Below, piece by piece: positions 34,966 through 43,965 of a DNA stretch of 64,000 nucleotides; the stretch's first letter is position 1; every line of letters starts with the position of its first letter. Location of the stretch: positions 372,001-436,000 of the forward strand of contig NZ_LFND01000003.1 of NCBI RefSeq assembly GCF_001045465.1, read 5' to 3'. Below the pieces are notes generated by a model. That model ran no database searches, was not told the origin of the DNA, and saw only the letters and a list, made by a program, of their open reading frames with translations. The translations under genes were made by a program, and so were the position numbers. The stretch is from Chryseobacterium angstadtii (GTDB lineage Bacteria > Bacteroidota > Bacteroidia > Flavobacteriales > Weeksellaceae).

Positions 34966-37785
34966 ATGAAGAAAATATACATGTGCCTCATAAGTTTAAT
35001 AGCTTTACATTATAATGTACAGGCACAGCACCAGTTTCAGGGTGTTAATTTCGGGGATATGCCAAGCCCTGTTCCATCTCTATCTGCTATTACCAATTAT
35101 ACGGATACACCAAGATCCCTTGCATCAGGTATACCAGAGATTTCCTTCCCTTTACTCAGTATTCCGGGATATGGAGGTTCGGGTTTTGGACTGCAGCTGG
35201 GTTATAATCCTCTCAATGTTTCTCCAAGCGATGCAGCAGGGGAAGTGGGAACAGGCTGGTTTATGTCCAAAGGTGGAGCTATTTCCCGCCAAATTAATGG
35301 TAATCTTGATGAAGTGTTTCAAAATACGGCAAGCGCTCATTATGAAAAAAATGTCTTTGATGATGAATATTATTATAATTTTCCAGGGTTTTCAGGGAAA
35401 TTTAAAATAGAAAGAGATACTGAGCAGAATACCTTCCGCCTTGTTGATCTTTCACCTTTGAACCATGTTAAAATAACTTATACCAAGCAGAGCAATACAG
35501 CTACGCTAATCGTAGACTCCTTTACAATAACAGATGACGAAGGAAACACCTATTATTTTAATGACTATTCGGTAGCCGCGGTTTATGATAGCTTTTATCA
35601 AACTGTGGGGGCTTCAGGCCTGGAGTACAAATCCGCATTTTTCCTTACCCGTATTACTAATGCCAATGGTTTGGAAACGGCTAATTTTACTTATCAAAAA
35701 AATACAAAGTACGATACAGATAATACCACACTGCTTTATAAAAGTTGTCAGCTTCAGAAAATCAATACTGCTTCCGGAAATATTGAAATCGTTTATGACT
35801 ATGACCAGACTCTGGAAAAAACCATGAATGATCCTTACAGCATTAAAAAAGTAATGCTGAATAACTTTTATGGTAAAGTTGCAGAGTATGTCTTTGAGTA
35901 CTCTTATCCATTCCCATTAAACCCGGGAACTGCAACCGATAAGAAAAGACAGTTGGACAGAATAAAGAAAATGGACGGACAGAATATTCTTGAAGAAACT
36001 GCATTTTTTTATAATCCTCCCAGTTTAGAAAACCCCAACTTTGTATCTTGCCAGGGAAGTGTTGTGGTTAATCCTCCGGGAGTTCTTAGTAAGATTGTTC
36101 ATCCGACTAAAGGAACTACACAGTATATTTATGAAAGCTCAGAAACTTATGCGGACAGAAGCTCTCCAGCATTCCTTGAATCTTTAACCCAATATTATAT
36201 AAGTTCTTGTATACAGGACCAACCCAATTTTTTAGATTTTCAGTTCAGTACCAACCAGACTTTAACCTATTCTTTTACTATTCCAGGTGATCCTTCAAAG
36301 AAAAAAGCGTTCTGGGTGAATTATGGAGATGTCTATACTGATATTGATCCTAATACCGGAGAACCAATTCTTTTGCCTCCAGTACCAGAAAATAAAAGAA
36401 TTACCTATACCTTGAAAAGAGGAAATGAAGTGCTTACAGCCAATCAGAAGGGAAGCAATAAAGAGTTCTTAAATTATCCTGGACAGTATACAGTCACGAT
36501 TAATGTACCTTTACGTCATGGACAGGTTAGCTTTTTCCTTTCGGAATTAGTGCCCAAACCCGGACCTTACAGAAACGCTAGCCCAGTATATAGCGGTTAT
36601 AGGATAAACTCTATTAAAAAGTATTTGAATGATACCAGTAGTATTCCTGTTACAGCAGTTTCATACAGCTATGATGACTCTTCAATTCCGAATGCCTCCA
36701 GCGGTTATACTTCTATTGATGGTAAAATTCTGTTCAAAAATGTAAAAGTTACAGAAGGAACTGGAAAAGGATATACCAGATACTATTTCAAAACAGATAA
36801 AGATTATCCGTCCTACTTCACTACGATAAATGGAAATCAGGCTAGTTTCCAACCTTATTACAATCTTTTAAAATCGGGTATTCTTGATAAAAAAGAGGTC
36901 TATAGTGAAAGTAATCAGCTAATTGGAAAAGATAACTATGAGTATACATTTAGTACGGCAAGTGATGTTGATTACTATATGGATAGTGGCTTTTATTCAA
37001 AAACAGCATTCATAAGCCAAACAAAAAATATGTCTTTTGTCTATCCTTCCGGCTCTGGCTCTTCCTCTCTTCAATCTTCAAGTGAAAATACGGTAAGGGC
37101 GGATAATTATAAGCTTTCATATTCAAAAACTATTGCTTCAGATGGATTAGTTACTGAGGGCTTCTATAAGTATGCTCAGGATAAAAATCAAACTAAGTTA
37201 TTAGCTGCTAACATGACAGGATTATTGCTTGAATCGGAAGTAAAAGAAGATGGTAAGACTACAGGGAAATCAGAAACTAAATTTGATAATGGGACGAATG
37301 TATATCCTACATCCGTAATGGGCTATAATATACAGACCCAAAGCAATTTTACTGCTTCTACGCTTGATGTGTATGATGACAAAGGAAACCTGGTACAGAT
37401 TACCGGAAAAAATGGAGTTCCTACAACAACTATATGGGGCTATTATCAGACCCTGCCTATTGCTGTTATTTCAGGGGCAGCTTATTCGCAGATTTCATCA
37501 CTTTCTACAGTAACAGCTGCTGTAGCCGCTTCCAATCTGGATCGGGACAACCCTGCCAATGAACCAGCATTGATACAAGCTTTAGAAAATCTTAGAAAAG
37601 ATCCTGCCTTGAAGAATTATGGTGTCACGGCAACGACTTATGACCCTTTGGTAGGTGTTACCCAATCTATCTCTGCCAATGGTATCAGAACCGTAAATGT
37701 TTATGATAAGGCGGGTAGGCTGATCAGAATAAAGAACGCAGAAGGGGAAACCTTACAGGAAAATCAATATAACTACAAACACTAG
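34966..37785 (+). CDS. Secreted RHS/YD-repeat-like protein, N-terminal half of a split RHS system
   Basis: The 939-residue protein has a signal peptide ending in NVQAQ, an SpvB/Tc-like opening (SLASGIPEISFPLLSIPGYG; LGYNPLNVSPSDAAGEVGTGW in parts) and many tyrosine-rich beta repeats. The end reads NGIRTVNVYDKAGRLIRIKNAEG, a clear YD-repeat. It lacks the RHS core and any C-terminal toxin. Those are carried by the next gene, 6 bp downstream, so the shell appears to be divided over two proteins. It is probably exported to the periplasm or surface. The family (long Bacteroidota RHS-associated proteins) is recognised, but the exact role is inferred. Confidence 0.82.
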   Translation: MKKIYMCLISLIALHYNVQAQHQFQGVNFGDMPSPVPSLSAITNYTDTPRSLASGIPEISFPLLSIPGYGGSGFGLQLGYNPLNVSPSDAAGEVGTGWFMSKGGAISRQINGNLDEVFQNTASAHYEKNVFDDEYYYNFPGFSGKFKIERDTEQNTFRLVDLSPLNHVKITYTKQSNTATLIVDSFTITDDEGNTYYFNDYSVAAVYDSFYQTVGASGLEYKSAFFLTRITNANGLETANFTYQKNTKYDTDNTTLLYKSCQLQKINTASGNIEIVYDYDQTLEKTMNDPYSIKKVMLNNFYGKVAEYVFEYSYPFPLNPGTATDKKRQLDRIKKMDGQNILEETAFFYNPPSLENPNFVSCQGSVVVNPPGVLSKIVHPTKGTTQYIYESSETYADRSSPAFLESLTQYYISSCIQDQPNFLDFQFSTNQTLTYSFTIPGDPSKKKAFWVNYGDVYTDIDPNTGEPILLPPVPENKRITYTLKRGNEVLTANQKGSNKEFLNYPGQYTVTINVPLRHGQVSFFLSELVPKPGPYRNASPVYSGYRINSIKKYLNDTSSIPVTAVSYSYDDSSIPNASSGYTSIDGKILFKNVKVTEGTGKGYTRYYFKTDKDYPSYFTTINGNQASFQPYYNLLKSGILDKKEVYSESNQLIGKDNYEYTFSTASDVDYYMDSGFYSKTAFISQTKNMSFVYPSGSGSSSLQSSSENTVRADNYKLSYSKTIASDGLVTEGFYKYAQDKNQTKLLAANMTGLLLESEVKEDGKTTGKSETKFDNGTNVYPTSVMGYNIQTQSNFTASTLDVYDDKGNLVQITGKNGVPTTTIWGYYQTLPIAVISGAAYSQISSLSTVTAAVAASNLDRDNPANEPALIQALENLRKDPALKNYGVTATTYDPLVGVTQSISANGIRTVNVYDKAGRLIRIKNAEGETLQENQYNYKH

Positions 37786-37791
37786 AAAACC

Positions 37792-40700
37792 ATGAAAAAA
37801 ATAATTACAGCATTCCACATATTGTTTGTAGCGGGGCTCTCTTTTGCACAGGCAAATCTCAGTACAACTGAAAACTATATCTATACTAAAAACTGTCTTG
37901 ATGCAGACTGTATCAATAAATCAGAATCTGTTCAGTATTTTGATGGCTTGGGAAGGCCTATTCAAGCTGTTGCTATCAAAGCGACACCACTTGGAAGAGA
38001 CGTCGTCGTCCCTATAGAATATGATTCAAAAGGAAGACAGGCCAAAAGCTACCTTCCCGTTCCGCAGTCAGGCACTGCGAATGGAGCCATCTATACCAAT
38101 CCACTGGTAAATGCACCATCCGCCGGATACGGTAGTGAAAAGATCTATACTGAAAAACGCTTTGACGATTTGTTTACCACAAGAATCAGCCAAGTGGTTC
38201 CGTTGGGTAATGCATGGGCTCAGAAACCTACCGGTATGGCATACGCTACCAACACAGCTGATGAAGTAAAAAAATATAGGATAACAACAAGTTGGATAGA
38301 AGGAAGAACCAATTTCAAGATTGATTTGCCTGGAACTTTTGCAGCCAACCAGCTTATGAAAACTTCTGTTACCGATCCGGATGGAAATATAAGTACAGAA
38401 TTTAAAAACGGTAAAGGTCAGACCATACTTGTAAGAAAAAATGACGGTACTCAAAACGTGGATACCTATTATCTCTATAATGAATTTGGTCAGTTAGCTT
38501 ATGTGATTCCACCATTGGCAGAGGGCACTACGATTCCTGATCAGGCTACCTTAGACAATCTTTGCTATCAGTACCGATATGACGGACTCAGAAGGCTGGT
38601 TGAAAAAAAACTACCGGGCAAGGGCTGGGAATACATGATTTATGACAAACAGGATCGGTTGGTTGCTTCACAGGACGCTAATATGAAGGCAAAGGGTCAA
38701 TGGTTCTATACCAAATACGACCACTTCGGGAGAGCAGCGTTTACTGGAATTTTTTCGGGAGGAGAAAGAAGTTTGGAGCAGGCTAATGCTGAAACGTATG
38801 GCAGCAATAATGTAAGCAGAACTTCGGGAGTGTTCTTTAATCGGGAAGGTATGGATGTATACTATGATCCAAATGGAACTTATCCTATGCAAGGCTGGGT
38901 AAAGCTTCTCTCTGTAAACTATTACGACACTTATCCTTCCTATAGCTTCAATCCACCTTTCCCTTCTACCATATTTGAAAAGGCTGTCATTACCGATACC
39001 CAGAATGCTTCAGTGAACACCCAGGCAATGCCTACATTAAGTCTGGTAAAAAATATTGAGGATGATAACTGGACTAAAAACTACGTCTACTATGACACAA
39101 AAGGAAGAGCTGTAGGTAGGCACTTTATCAATCATCTTGGTGGATCCACCAAAACAGAATCAGAGCTGGATTTTACAGGTGCAATAAAACAATCCAAAGT
39201 TTATCATAAAAGACTCAGTACAGATACCGAAAGGATCATCTCGCAAAGCTTTGACTATGATAACCAATATAGGGTACTAAAGCATCGCCATCAGGTAGAT
39301 AGCGGCCCGGTAGAACTTCTGGCAGAAAATACCTATAATGAGCTGTCACAGCTCGTAGATAAAAAAGTAGGTGGTGGACTTGAAAGCATTAATTATCAAT
39401 ATGACATCCGAGGCGCACTTGTTAAAATCAATGATCCGAATGCACTAGGAACCAAGCTTTTCGGGTATGAAATGAAATATTTTAATCCACAGAATACAAC
39501 AAATTCCACAGGAAAATATGATGGGAATGTTACCGAGGTAACGTGGAGAACATCTTCTGATCAGGTTTTAAGACAATATAATTATCAGTATGATGCTTTA
39601 AACAGGCTCAAAAAAGGAACCTATTCCGAACCGGGAGCTTCTGTTCCTGAGAACGGATTCTTTAATGAAACCTTATCCTACGATCTGAACGGAAACATCA
39701 CTTCCCTGCAAAGAAACGGAAAAAATGCTTCCGGCGCGGCGCAGCTTATTGACAATCTAACATATACCTATAGCGGGAACAGGCTTAATACCATTACTGA
39801 TGCCACAGGTAACTATAATGGTTATCCCGATACTTCAGGAAATCTCCTCTCCTATGATGATAATGGCAATATGAAAGATCATGTTGATAAAGGAGTGTTA
39901 CAGATTGATTATAACCATCTTAATTTACCGGACTATATTAAACTGAATGAATCTATAAATAGAAATAATGAAGATATTCATGTAAATACAAAATATGTTT
40001 ATGATGCAGGGGGTACAAAAATCAGAAAAGTTTACAGCTATTTTCTTGGAAGAGCTTTAAGCTATACCGTTGAAACGATAGATTATTTGGATGGCTTTCA
40101 ATATAAAAAGAAAAGTGAGGCAAGCCGAACTGTATTACAATTTGTTCCTACTGCAGAAGGGTATTATAACTTTGAAAATAATAAGTATATTTACAGTTAT
40201 ACTGACCATTTAGGAAATGTACGGTTAAGCTATTCTAAAAACTCAGCTGGCAGCGCAGAAGTTCTTGAGGAAAACAATTATTATCCATTTGGTTTAAAGC
40301 ATGAAGGTTATAATGTCTTAGTAGGAAATCATTCTTATAATTACCAGTATAACGGCAAAGAACTGCAAAAAGAAACCGGCTGGAGCGATTACGGAGCTAG
40401 AATGTACATGGCGGACATTGGCCGATGGGGAGTGATAGATCCACTGGCTGAAATGATGAGAAGATTTTCGCCTTATAGCTATGTATTTAATAATCCCATA
40501 AGCTTTACGGATCCGGATGGAATGAAGCCAATGAATCAGCTTAAAATGGCTGATGAAAGCGAAGGTGGCGGTGGCAATGTGGGATCGATAAATCCAAACT
40601 GGTTGGGTATGGGAGGCGGAAATCTTGGTGATAGCTATGGATTTGGTTCTCTAAGCCCGTCAGGAGGTGAAGGAAACAGTAGCGGATCTACCCAGGGATT

Positions 40701-41514
40701 AATAAATACCGCATTCAATGTAGGAGGAGCTTGGACTAACACAGGATCTGGCTTTGAAAACGGAGGTAATATAAGCTTAGGATACGACGGCGGTTATCAA
40801 AGCCTTAATACCAACTATGCCGAGGGAGGTATTGGAGGAGCTGTTGTTAATATTCCTGAAATTAAGCTCTCTGGAGATAAGTTCTTTTGGGCGCTTAGAA
40901 TTCAAAGCCATGTCAATAAATACATGGGCTGGTGGAATGCCAAGAGTGACCTTGCCTGGGATCGGATGGTGAATGCAGGAAGGTACAATGATGGTCCTGT
41001 AAAAATGATTGGCGGTATTAGTGATCCCGCAGGTTTCTTTGATATAGCCGGGCTGGCAATTAGCAATTGGAAACCTGAAAACAGGTATCTTGCAATGGGA
41101 GCTGGTTTGCTAGCTATTATCGCTACTAAAGGAAAGGCTACAGATGAGGTAATAGAGAGTAAAATATGGAAAGTAGGAGCCTATAACGAATTAAAAGGAG
41201 TTGAAATTGGATTAGATGCTCATCACGTGGGACAGAGTGCTCTTATGAAAAAGCTTGTTCCAGGTTATCACCATAATACTGCTCCATCAATTTTAGTCCC
41301 TGTAGAAGGGCATAGATTTTTAGGCCCGAATGGTATAGTATCTCGTAGTACTAAAGGATTTGAAAACGCGCGTCAAGTTTTAGCAAGAGATATATTTGAA
41401 TTGAGACGTGTATACGGAGATCAAAATATACCTAATAGTGCGCTGAAAGAGCTAATTCAATTGAATAAGACTAAATTTCCAGATGCATTTGTAAAAATTA
41501 AAGAGGTTCCATAA
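37792..41514 (+). CDS. RHS-repeat protein with DUF6443 N-terminus and HNH-like C-terminal toxin
   Basis: The 1240-residue protein has a signal peptide (about 1-20), a DUF6443-type region (VQYFDGLGRPIQ, about 45-56) and many YD repeats. An RHS-associated core at about 800-912 includes DHLGNVRLSY, the NYYPFGL segment, GARMYMADIGRWGVIDPLAE and ending FTDPDG. After the core comes a glycine-rich linker and then a variable C-terminus, whose final ~100 residues contain AHHVGQ (about 1143) with several more histidines, resembling an HHVGQ-type HNH nuclease toxin. In RHS systems the shell encapsulates a toxic tip that is freed after the core. A small immunity-type gene follows 96 bp later. Confidence 0.88.
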   Translation: MKKIITAFHILFVAGLSFAQANLSTTENYIYTKNCLDADCINKSESVQYFDGLGRPIQAVAIKATPLGRDVVVPIEYDSKGRQAKSYLPVPQSGTANGAIYTNPLVNAPSAGYGSEKIYTEKRFDDLFTTRISQVVPLGNAWAQKPTGMAYATNTADEVKKYRITTSWIEGRTNFKIDLPGTFAANQLMKTSVTDPDGNISTEFKNGKGQTILVRKNDGTQNVDTYYLYNEFGQLAYVIPPLAEGTTIPDQATLDNLCYQYRYDGLRRLVEKKLPGKGWEYMIYDKQDRLVASQDANMKAKGQWFYTKYDHFGRAAFTGIFSGGERSLEQANAETYGSNNVSRTSGVFFNREGMDVYYDPNGTYPMQGWVKLLSVNYYDTYPSYSFNPPFPSTIFEKAVITDTQNASVNTQAMPTLSLVKNIEDDNWTKNYVYYDTKGRAVGRHFINHLGGSTKTESELDFTGAIKQSKVYHKRLSTDTERIISQSFDYDNQYRVLKHRHQVDSGPVELLAENTYNELSQLVDKKVGGGLESINYQYDIRGALVKINDPNALGTKLFGYEMKYFNPQNTTNSTGKYDGNVTEVTWRTSSDQVLRQYNYQYDALNRLKKGTYSEPGASVPENGFFNETLSYDLNGNITSLQRNGKNASGAAQLIDNLTYTYSGNRLNTITDATGNYNGYPDTSGNLLSYDDNGNMKDHVDKGVLQIDYNHLNLPDYIKLNESINRNNEDIHVNTKYVYDAGGTKIRKVYSYFLGRALSYTVETIDYLDGFQYKKKSEASRTVLQFVPTAEGYYNFENNKYIYSYTDHLGNVRLSYSKNSAGSAEVLEENNYYPFGLKHEGYNVLVGNHSYNYQYNGKELQKETGWSDYGARMYMADIGRWGVIDPLAEMMRRFSPYSYVFNNPISFTDPDGMKPMNQLKMADESEGGGGNVGSINPNWLGMGGGNLGDSYGFGSLSPSGGEGNSSGSTQGLINTAFNVGGAWTNTGSGFENGGNISLGYDGGYQSLNTNYAEGGIGGAVVNIPEIKLSGDKFFWALRIQSHVNKYMGWWNAKSDLAWDRMVNAGRYNDGPVKMIGGISDPAGFFDIAGLAISNWKPENRYLAMGAGLLAIIATKGKATDEVIESKIWKVGAYNELKGVEIGLDAHHVGQSALMKKLVPGYHHNTAPSILVPVEGHRFLGPNGIVSRSTKGFENARQVLARDIFELRRVYGDQNIPNSALKELIQLNKTKFPDAFVKIKEVP

Positions 41515-41610
41515 AATCATTGGTTAGATATTTGAAGATTGATTTTTGTCAAAAAACAGAAAACAACATAATATTACTCGTAAAATAAACGTAAAAAATA
41601 ATTATTATTT

Positions 41611-41952
41611 ATGAATCCACTAACATTAATAAAAATCCTTGATAGAGATGTTATTGAAGGAAACTTAGAATTGTATAAAAATTTGTTGGATACGACAAAT
41701 GAAGCAAAAGATCCTGTATGGAAAGGCATTCTGCCTATATATATTAATTTTTCAAAAGATGAGAAAGAGGTTTTTCTTAAATTTTTAAGAATTGTTGAAA
41801 TTAATACATTATCTCATGTTTTAGGAATTTTGGATGGGGCTACTTATGCTGAAGGGATAGAAGAAGATTTTGTTTTGACGACAGAAAGTGATAATGAAAA
41901 AATAAACGAAAACTTACAAGACCTATTTCTAGAATTGATAGAGGAGAAATAA
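41611..41952 (+). CDS. Candidate cognate immunity protein for RHS toxin
   Basis: The 113-residue acidic protein has no signal peptide and no membrane segment (MNPLTLIKILDRDVIEGNLE; SHVLGILDGATYAEG; tail LFLELIEEK). It directly follows the toxin-bearing RHS gene, is small, acidic and cytoplasmic, and is AT-richer than the operon ahead of it, as is the toxin C-terminus. These are the usual marks of an immunity gene. I do not recognise a named family, so the role rests on position. Confidence 0.6.
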   Translation: MNPLTLIKILDRDVIEGNLELYKNLLDTTNEAKDPVWKGILPIYINFSKDEKEVFLKFLRIVEINTLSHVLGILDGATYAEGIEEDFVLTTESDNEKINENLQDLFLELIEEK

Positions 41953-42036
41953 AGCCTTTTTCCAATTAAAGAAACGACAGCTTTCAAACTGATTTTAAGA
42001 TTAATAAAATATGATCAGATGTTTTGATAATAATTT

Positions 42037-42063
42037 AGAGCATTGAATTTCAATGCTCTTTTA
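42037..42063 (+). terminator. Rho-independent terminator after immunity gene
   Basis: A 9-bp stem (agagcattg with caatgctct), a 5-nt loop and TTTT lie 85 bp after the immunity-type gene, separating it from the paralogue array. Confidence 0.85.
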
Positions 42064-42220
42064 GTTGAAATATATAGGTTTGACATCATAGCGGGCAATG
42101 TATTTGTCTTTAAACTCCTACATCCTATTATTCTTGGAGAATTTTTTGGAAAACGATGCACCCAGATGGTTTAGGAGGTATGAGGCTATGGGACTAAAAT
42201 CAATAAAGTAAACAATAAAT

Positions 42221-42541
42221 ATGAAATTAACAGATTTAATTGAAAAAATTCAACAGGGAAAAACGGAGCAGTTCTTAATAACTAATTCGATAGATATTGA
42301 ATATGACCTGATTGATATTTATGCTAAGGAAAAATTAGGAATAGATTCTGAAATTAAATTTTTCAATGCAGAAGAGATCCCTAATGAAGGTGTAATTAAT
42401 GTAGATGGTATTGAATATGAAAATGTTTGTCCATTGAATATGTTGGAAGATTTAGTTAATGACTTTATCATCCAAGATTCTCAAATAGATACTTTTGAAT
42501 TAACAAATCAAGTGTTAAGTTATTTAGAGAAAGATGCATAG
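42221..42541 (+). CDS. Small acidic paralogue 1, orphan-immunity-like
   Basis: The 106-residue cytoplasmic protein opens MKLTDLIEKIQQGKTEQFL and ends LTNQVLSYLEKDA. It shares its overall layout and C-terminus with the next two genes: a central GIEYENVCPLNMLEDLVNDFI-like segment, then a short helix ending in DA. Its stop overlaps the next start by 8 bp. The family is not named here. Tandem small acidic genes downstream of an RHS toxin are typical of orphan immunity arrays. Confidence 0.6.
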   Translation: MKLTDLIEKIQQGKTEQFLITNSIDIEYDLIDIYAKEKLGIDSEIKFFNAEEIPNEGVINVDGIEYENVCPLNMLEDLVNDFIIQDSQIDTFELTNQVLSYLEKDA

Positions 42542-42821
42542 TAATAGTTTAATTGATTTAGTAAACAAAATAGACGAAGTTGATGAAGACTCAATAATCT
42601 TTTTGAAAGACATAGATAACTACAAGTCGGATATTGTTCTTGCTTATCCAGAAGATGGAGATAATGGTATCAAGGAAATTGGTGGAATTAAATATCACTA
42701 TCTTCTTGAAGTCTTCTTAGCCAAAGAATTTGTTTCTGACTGGATTGCTAGCTTAGGCTACTCCCCTTCACAGGAAGAAATTGCTAAAAGGCTTTATGAA
42801 TATGGGATAAATGATGCGTAA
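42534..42821 (+). CDS. Small acidic paralogue 2, orphan-immunity-like
   Basis: The 95-residue protein (MHSNSLIDLVNKIDEVDEDS) has the same C-terminal pattern as its neighbours (EEIAKRLYEYGINDA) and a central GGIKYHYLLEVFLAKEFVSDWI segment. It overlaps paralogue 1 by 8 bp and lies 3 bp before paralogue 3, so the three are translated as a unit. It is probably cytoplasmic. The likely role is protection against related toxins. No enzyme motif is visible. Confidence 0.6.
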   Translation: MHSNSLIDLVNKIDEVDEDSIIFLKDIDNYKSDIVLAYPEDGDNGIKEIGGIKYHYLLEVFLAKEFVSDWIASLGYSPSQEEIAKRLYEYGINDA

Positions 42822-42824
42822 GGT

Positions 42825-43148
42825 ATGGATCTTGTCAATTTTATTGATTATTTAATTAATCTAGGGAAAATAGCAGTTATGCTAAGTGAGCTGAATGTAA
42901 ATAATGAGTCTGAGGCTCTTATAGTTTGTTTTAAAGATTCCATAGATCTAAATTCTGAGATTTCAATCTTTGGAATTGAAGAAACTGAAGGTGATCTCAT
43001 ATTCGAAAAAGAAGGAAATAAATTTGTAGAATTATTCCCTTTAGATATGGTTCAGGAAATGGTTGAAGAGTATGTAAATACATATAAAGGTATTTCTAGC
43101 TATGAAATAGGACAAAGGCTTATTGATTATAGAATAAATGATGCTTAA
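42825..43148 (+). CDS. Small acidic paralogue 3, orphan-immunity-like
   Basis: The 107-residue protein (MDLVNFIDYLINLGKIAVML) shares the end pattern YEIGQRLIDYRINDA and the segment NKFVELFPLDMVQEMVEEYV with paralogues 1 and 2. It closes the three-gene set, and a decayed intergenic region follows. The copies are clearly diverged, which suggests each may recognise a different toxin variant. The function is inferred from context only. Confidence 0.6.
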   Translation: MDLVNFIDYLINLGKIAVMLSELNVNNESEALIVCFKDSIDLNSEISIFGIEETEGDLIFEKEGNKFVELFPLDMVQEMVEEYVNTYKGISSYEIGQRLIDYRINDA

Positions 43149-43452
43149 TTATTAACTGTCGGGATTAAAACCCAATTGAGATAACAACTCGACCAGGTCA
43201 ACTTTCTTTGCCTCCTGAAAGATCATGATTTGGTTAGATGCAATAACCGGTTTTAACCGAAGTTATCAGGTCTTACACCTAGAATTGTTTTTCTGGCAGT
43301 TGGTGGCGCAATTTGGTGGAAAAAGCTTCTGTTTATCTATCAAATAGGTGATCCAAAAAGCTGAGTAAAGGTATTAGGTCTTCGATGGAACTCCCTCCAA
43401 ACTCGCTAGAAGAGCTTCTGAATTTAATTTCTAACATTAAAATTTAAACACC

Positions 43453-43474
43453 AAGAGCAGGATCACCTGCTCTT
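43453..43474. terminator. Terminator-like hairpin
   Basis: AAGAGCAGG-ATCA-CCTGCTCTT is a perfect 9-bp stem with a 4-nt loop. Only a weak T run follows. Confidence 0.5.
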
Positions 43475-43524
43475 CGTTATTTAGTGGTTGAAAAATACCT
43501 TAACAGAGATCATTGAAGAAACAA

Positions 43525-43601
43525 GAGGTTGTCCAAAAGTACCCTCTCTCGGATACCTTTTAGGAGATTCTCAGAGTTAGTTTACCTTTTGAGATAGCCT
43601 C
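43525..43601. mobile_element. Short IS-end-like inverted repeat (MITE or IS scar)
   Basis: The left end gaggttgtccaaaag and the reverse complement of the right end, gaggctatctcaaaag, match apart from a few positions and enclose 77 bp. Ends of this form (GAGGCTGTCC-like) are common in Bacteroidota insertion sequences. No transposase is present. Confidence 0.45.
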
Positions 43602-43681
43602 TATATTTCATATCATAAAAAAAATGTATAATTTAAATTATGGAATGATACTTTAGGTAATAGATAAAAGTGATTCTGTTT

Positions 43682-43714
43682 TTTGGTTTTGTTTTGTAGA
43701 AATGCATATCTTTG
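43682..43714 (+). promoter_or_regulatory. Bacteroidota-type promoter-like sequence
   Basis: TTTG at 43682-43685 and TATCTTTG at 43707-43714, 21 bp apart, fit the -33 TTTG / -7 TAnnTTTG consensus. No plus-strand gene follows for almost 1 kb, so its target is unclear. Confidence 0.4.
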
Positions 43715-43718
43715 AATA

Positions 43719-43731
43719 GAGTTACAAGGAA
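43719..43731 (+). repeat. Subterminal inverted repeat, right copy
   Basis: gagttacaaggaa is the exact reverse complement of 16780-16792. It lies 29 bp inside the right direct repeat. Confidence 0.5.
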
Positions 43732-43760
43732 ACTGATTGAAAGAGCGCGCAATAGGCACC

Positions 43761-43780
43761 ATTACCAAATCGTTACCTGT
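43761..43780 (+). repeat. Putative attR, 20-bp direct repeat
   Basis: Identical to 16699-16718 over 20 bp. Flanking bases differ. It marks the likely right end of the accessory segment. The next gene (GNAT) looks chromosomal. Confidence 0.75.
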
Positions 43781-43965
43781 CTTGTTTCAAAAGGCTTCAA
43801 CTGCTTTATTATCAGGCGTTTTTAAAAATCATATTTTTTTTAAAATAAAACGGCGGGAAATCTAAAACTGGAAGAGGGAAATTATTGTGGTGTTCAGATA
43901 TAATGGGTACTTAGTTTTATCAATTTTAAGCCTTCTTCCAGCTTTTTCCTCCTGTAATTGATTTT

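Larger units (their letters stand above)
43149..43760. other. Decayed region before right boundary
   Basis: About 600 bp without an intact gene. A short frame ending MELPPNSLEELLNLISNIKI with a stop near 43446 looks like the tail of a lost gene. A hairpin at 43453-43474, an IS-end-like inverted repeat at 43525-43601 and a promoter-like sequence at 43682-43714 are the visible structures. Confidence 0.45.

Noticed and set aside
42064..42220. Remnant of an older RHS tip upstream of the paralogue array
   Set aside because: Short frames end within ~20 codons in all phases and no known toxin motif can be recognised, so no pseudogene is called.
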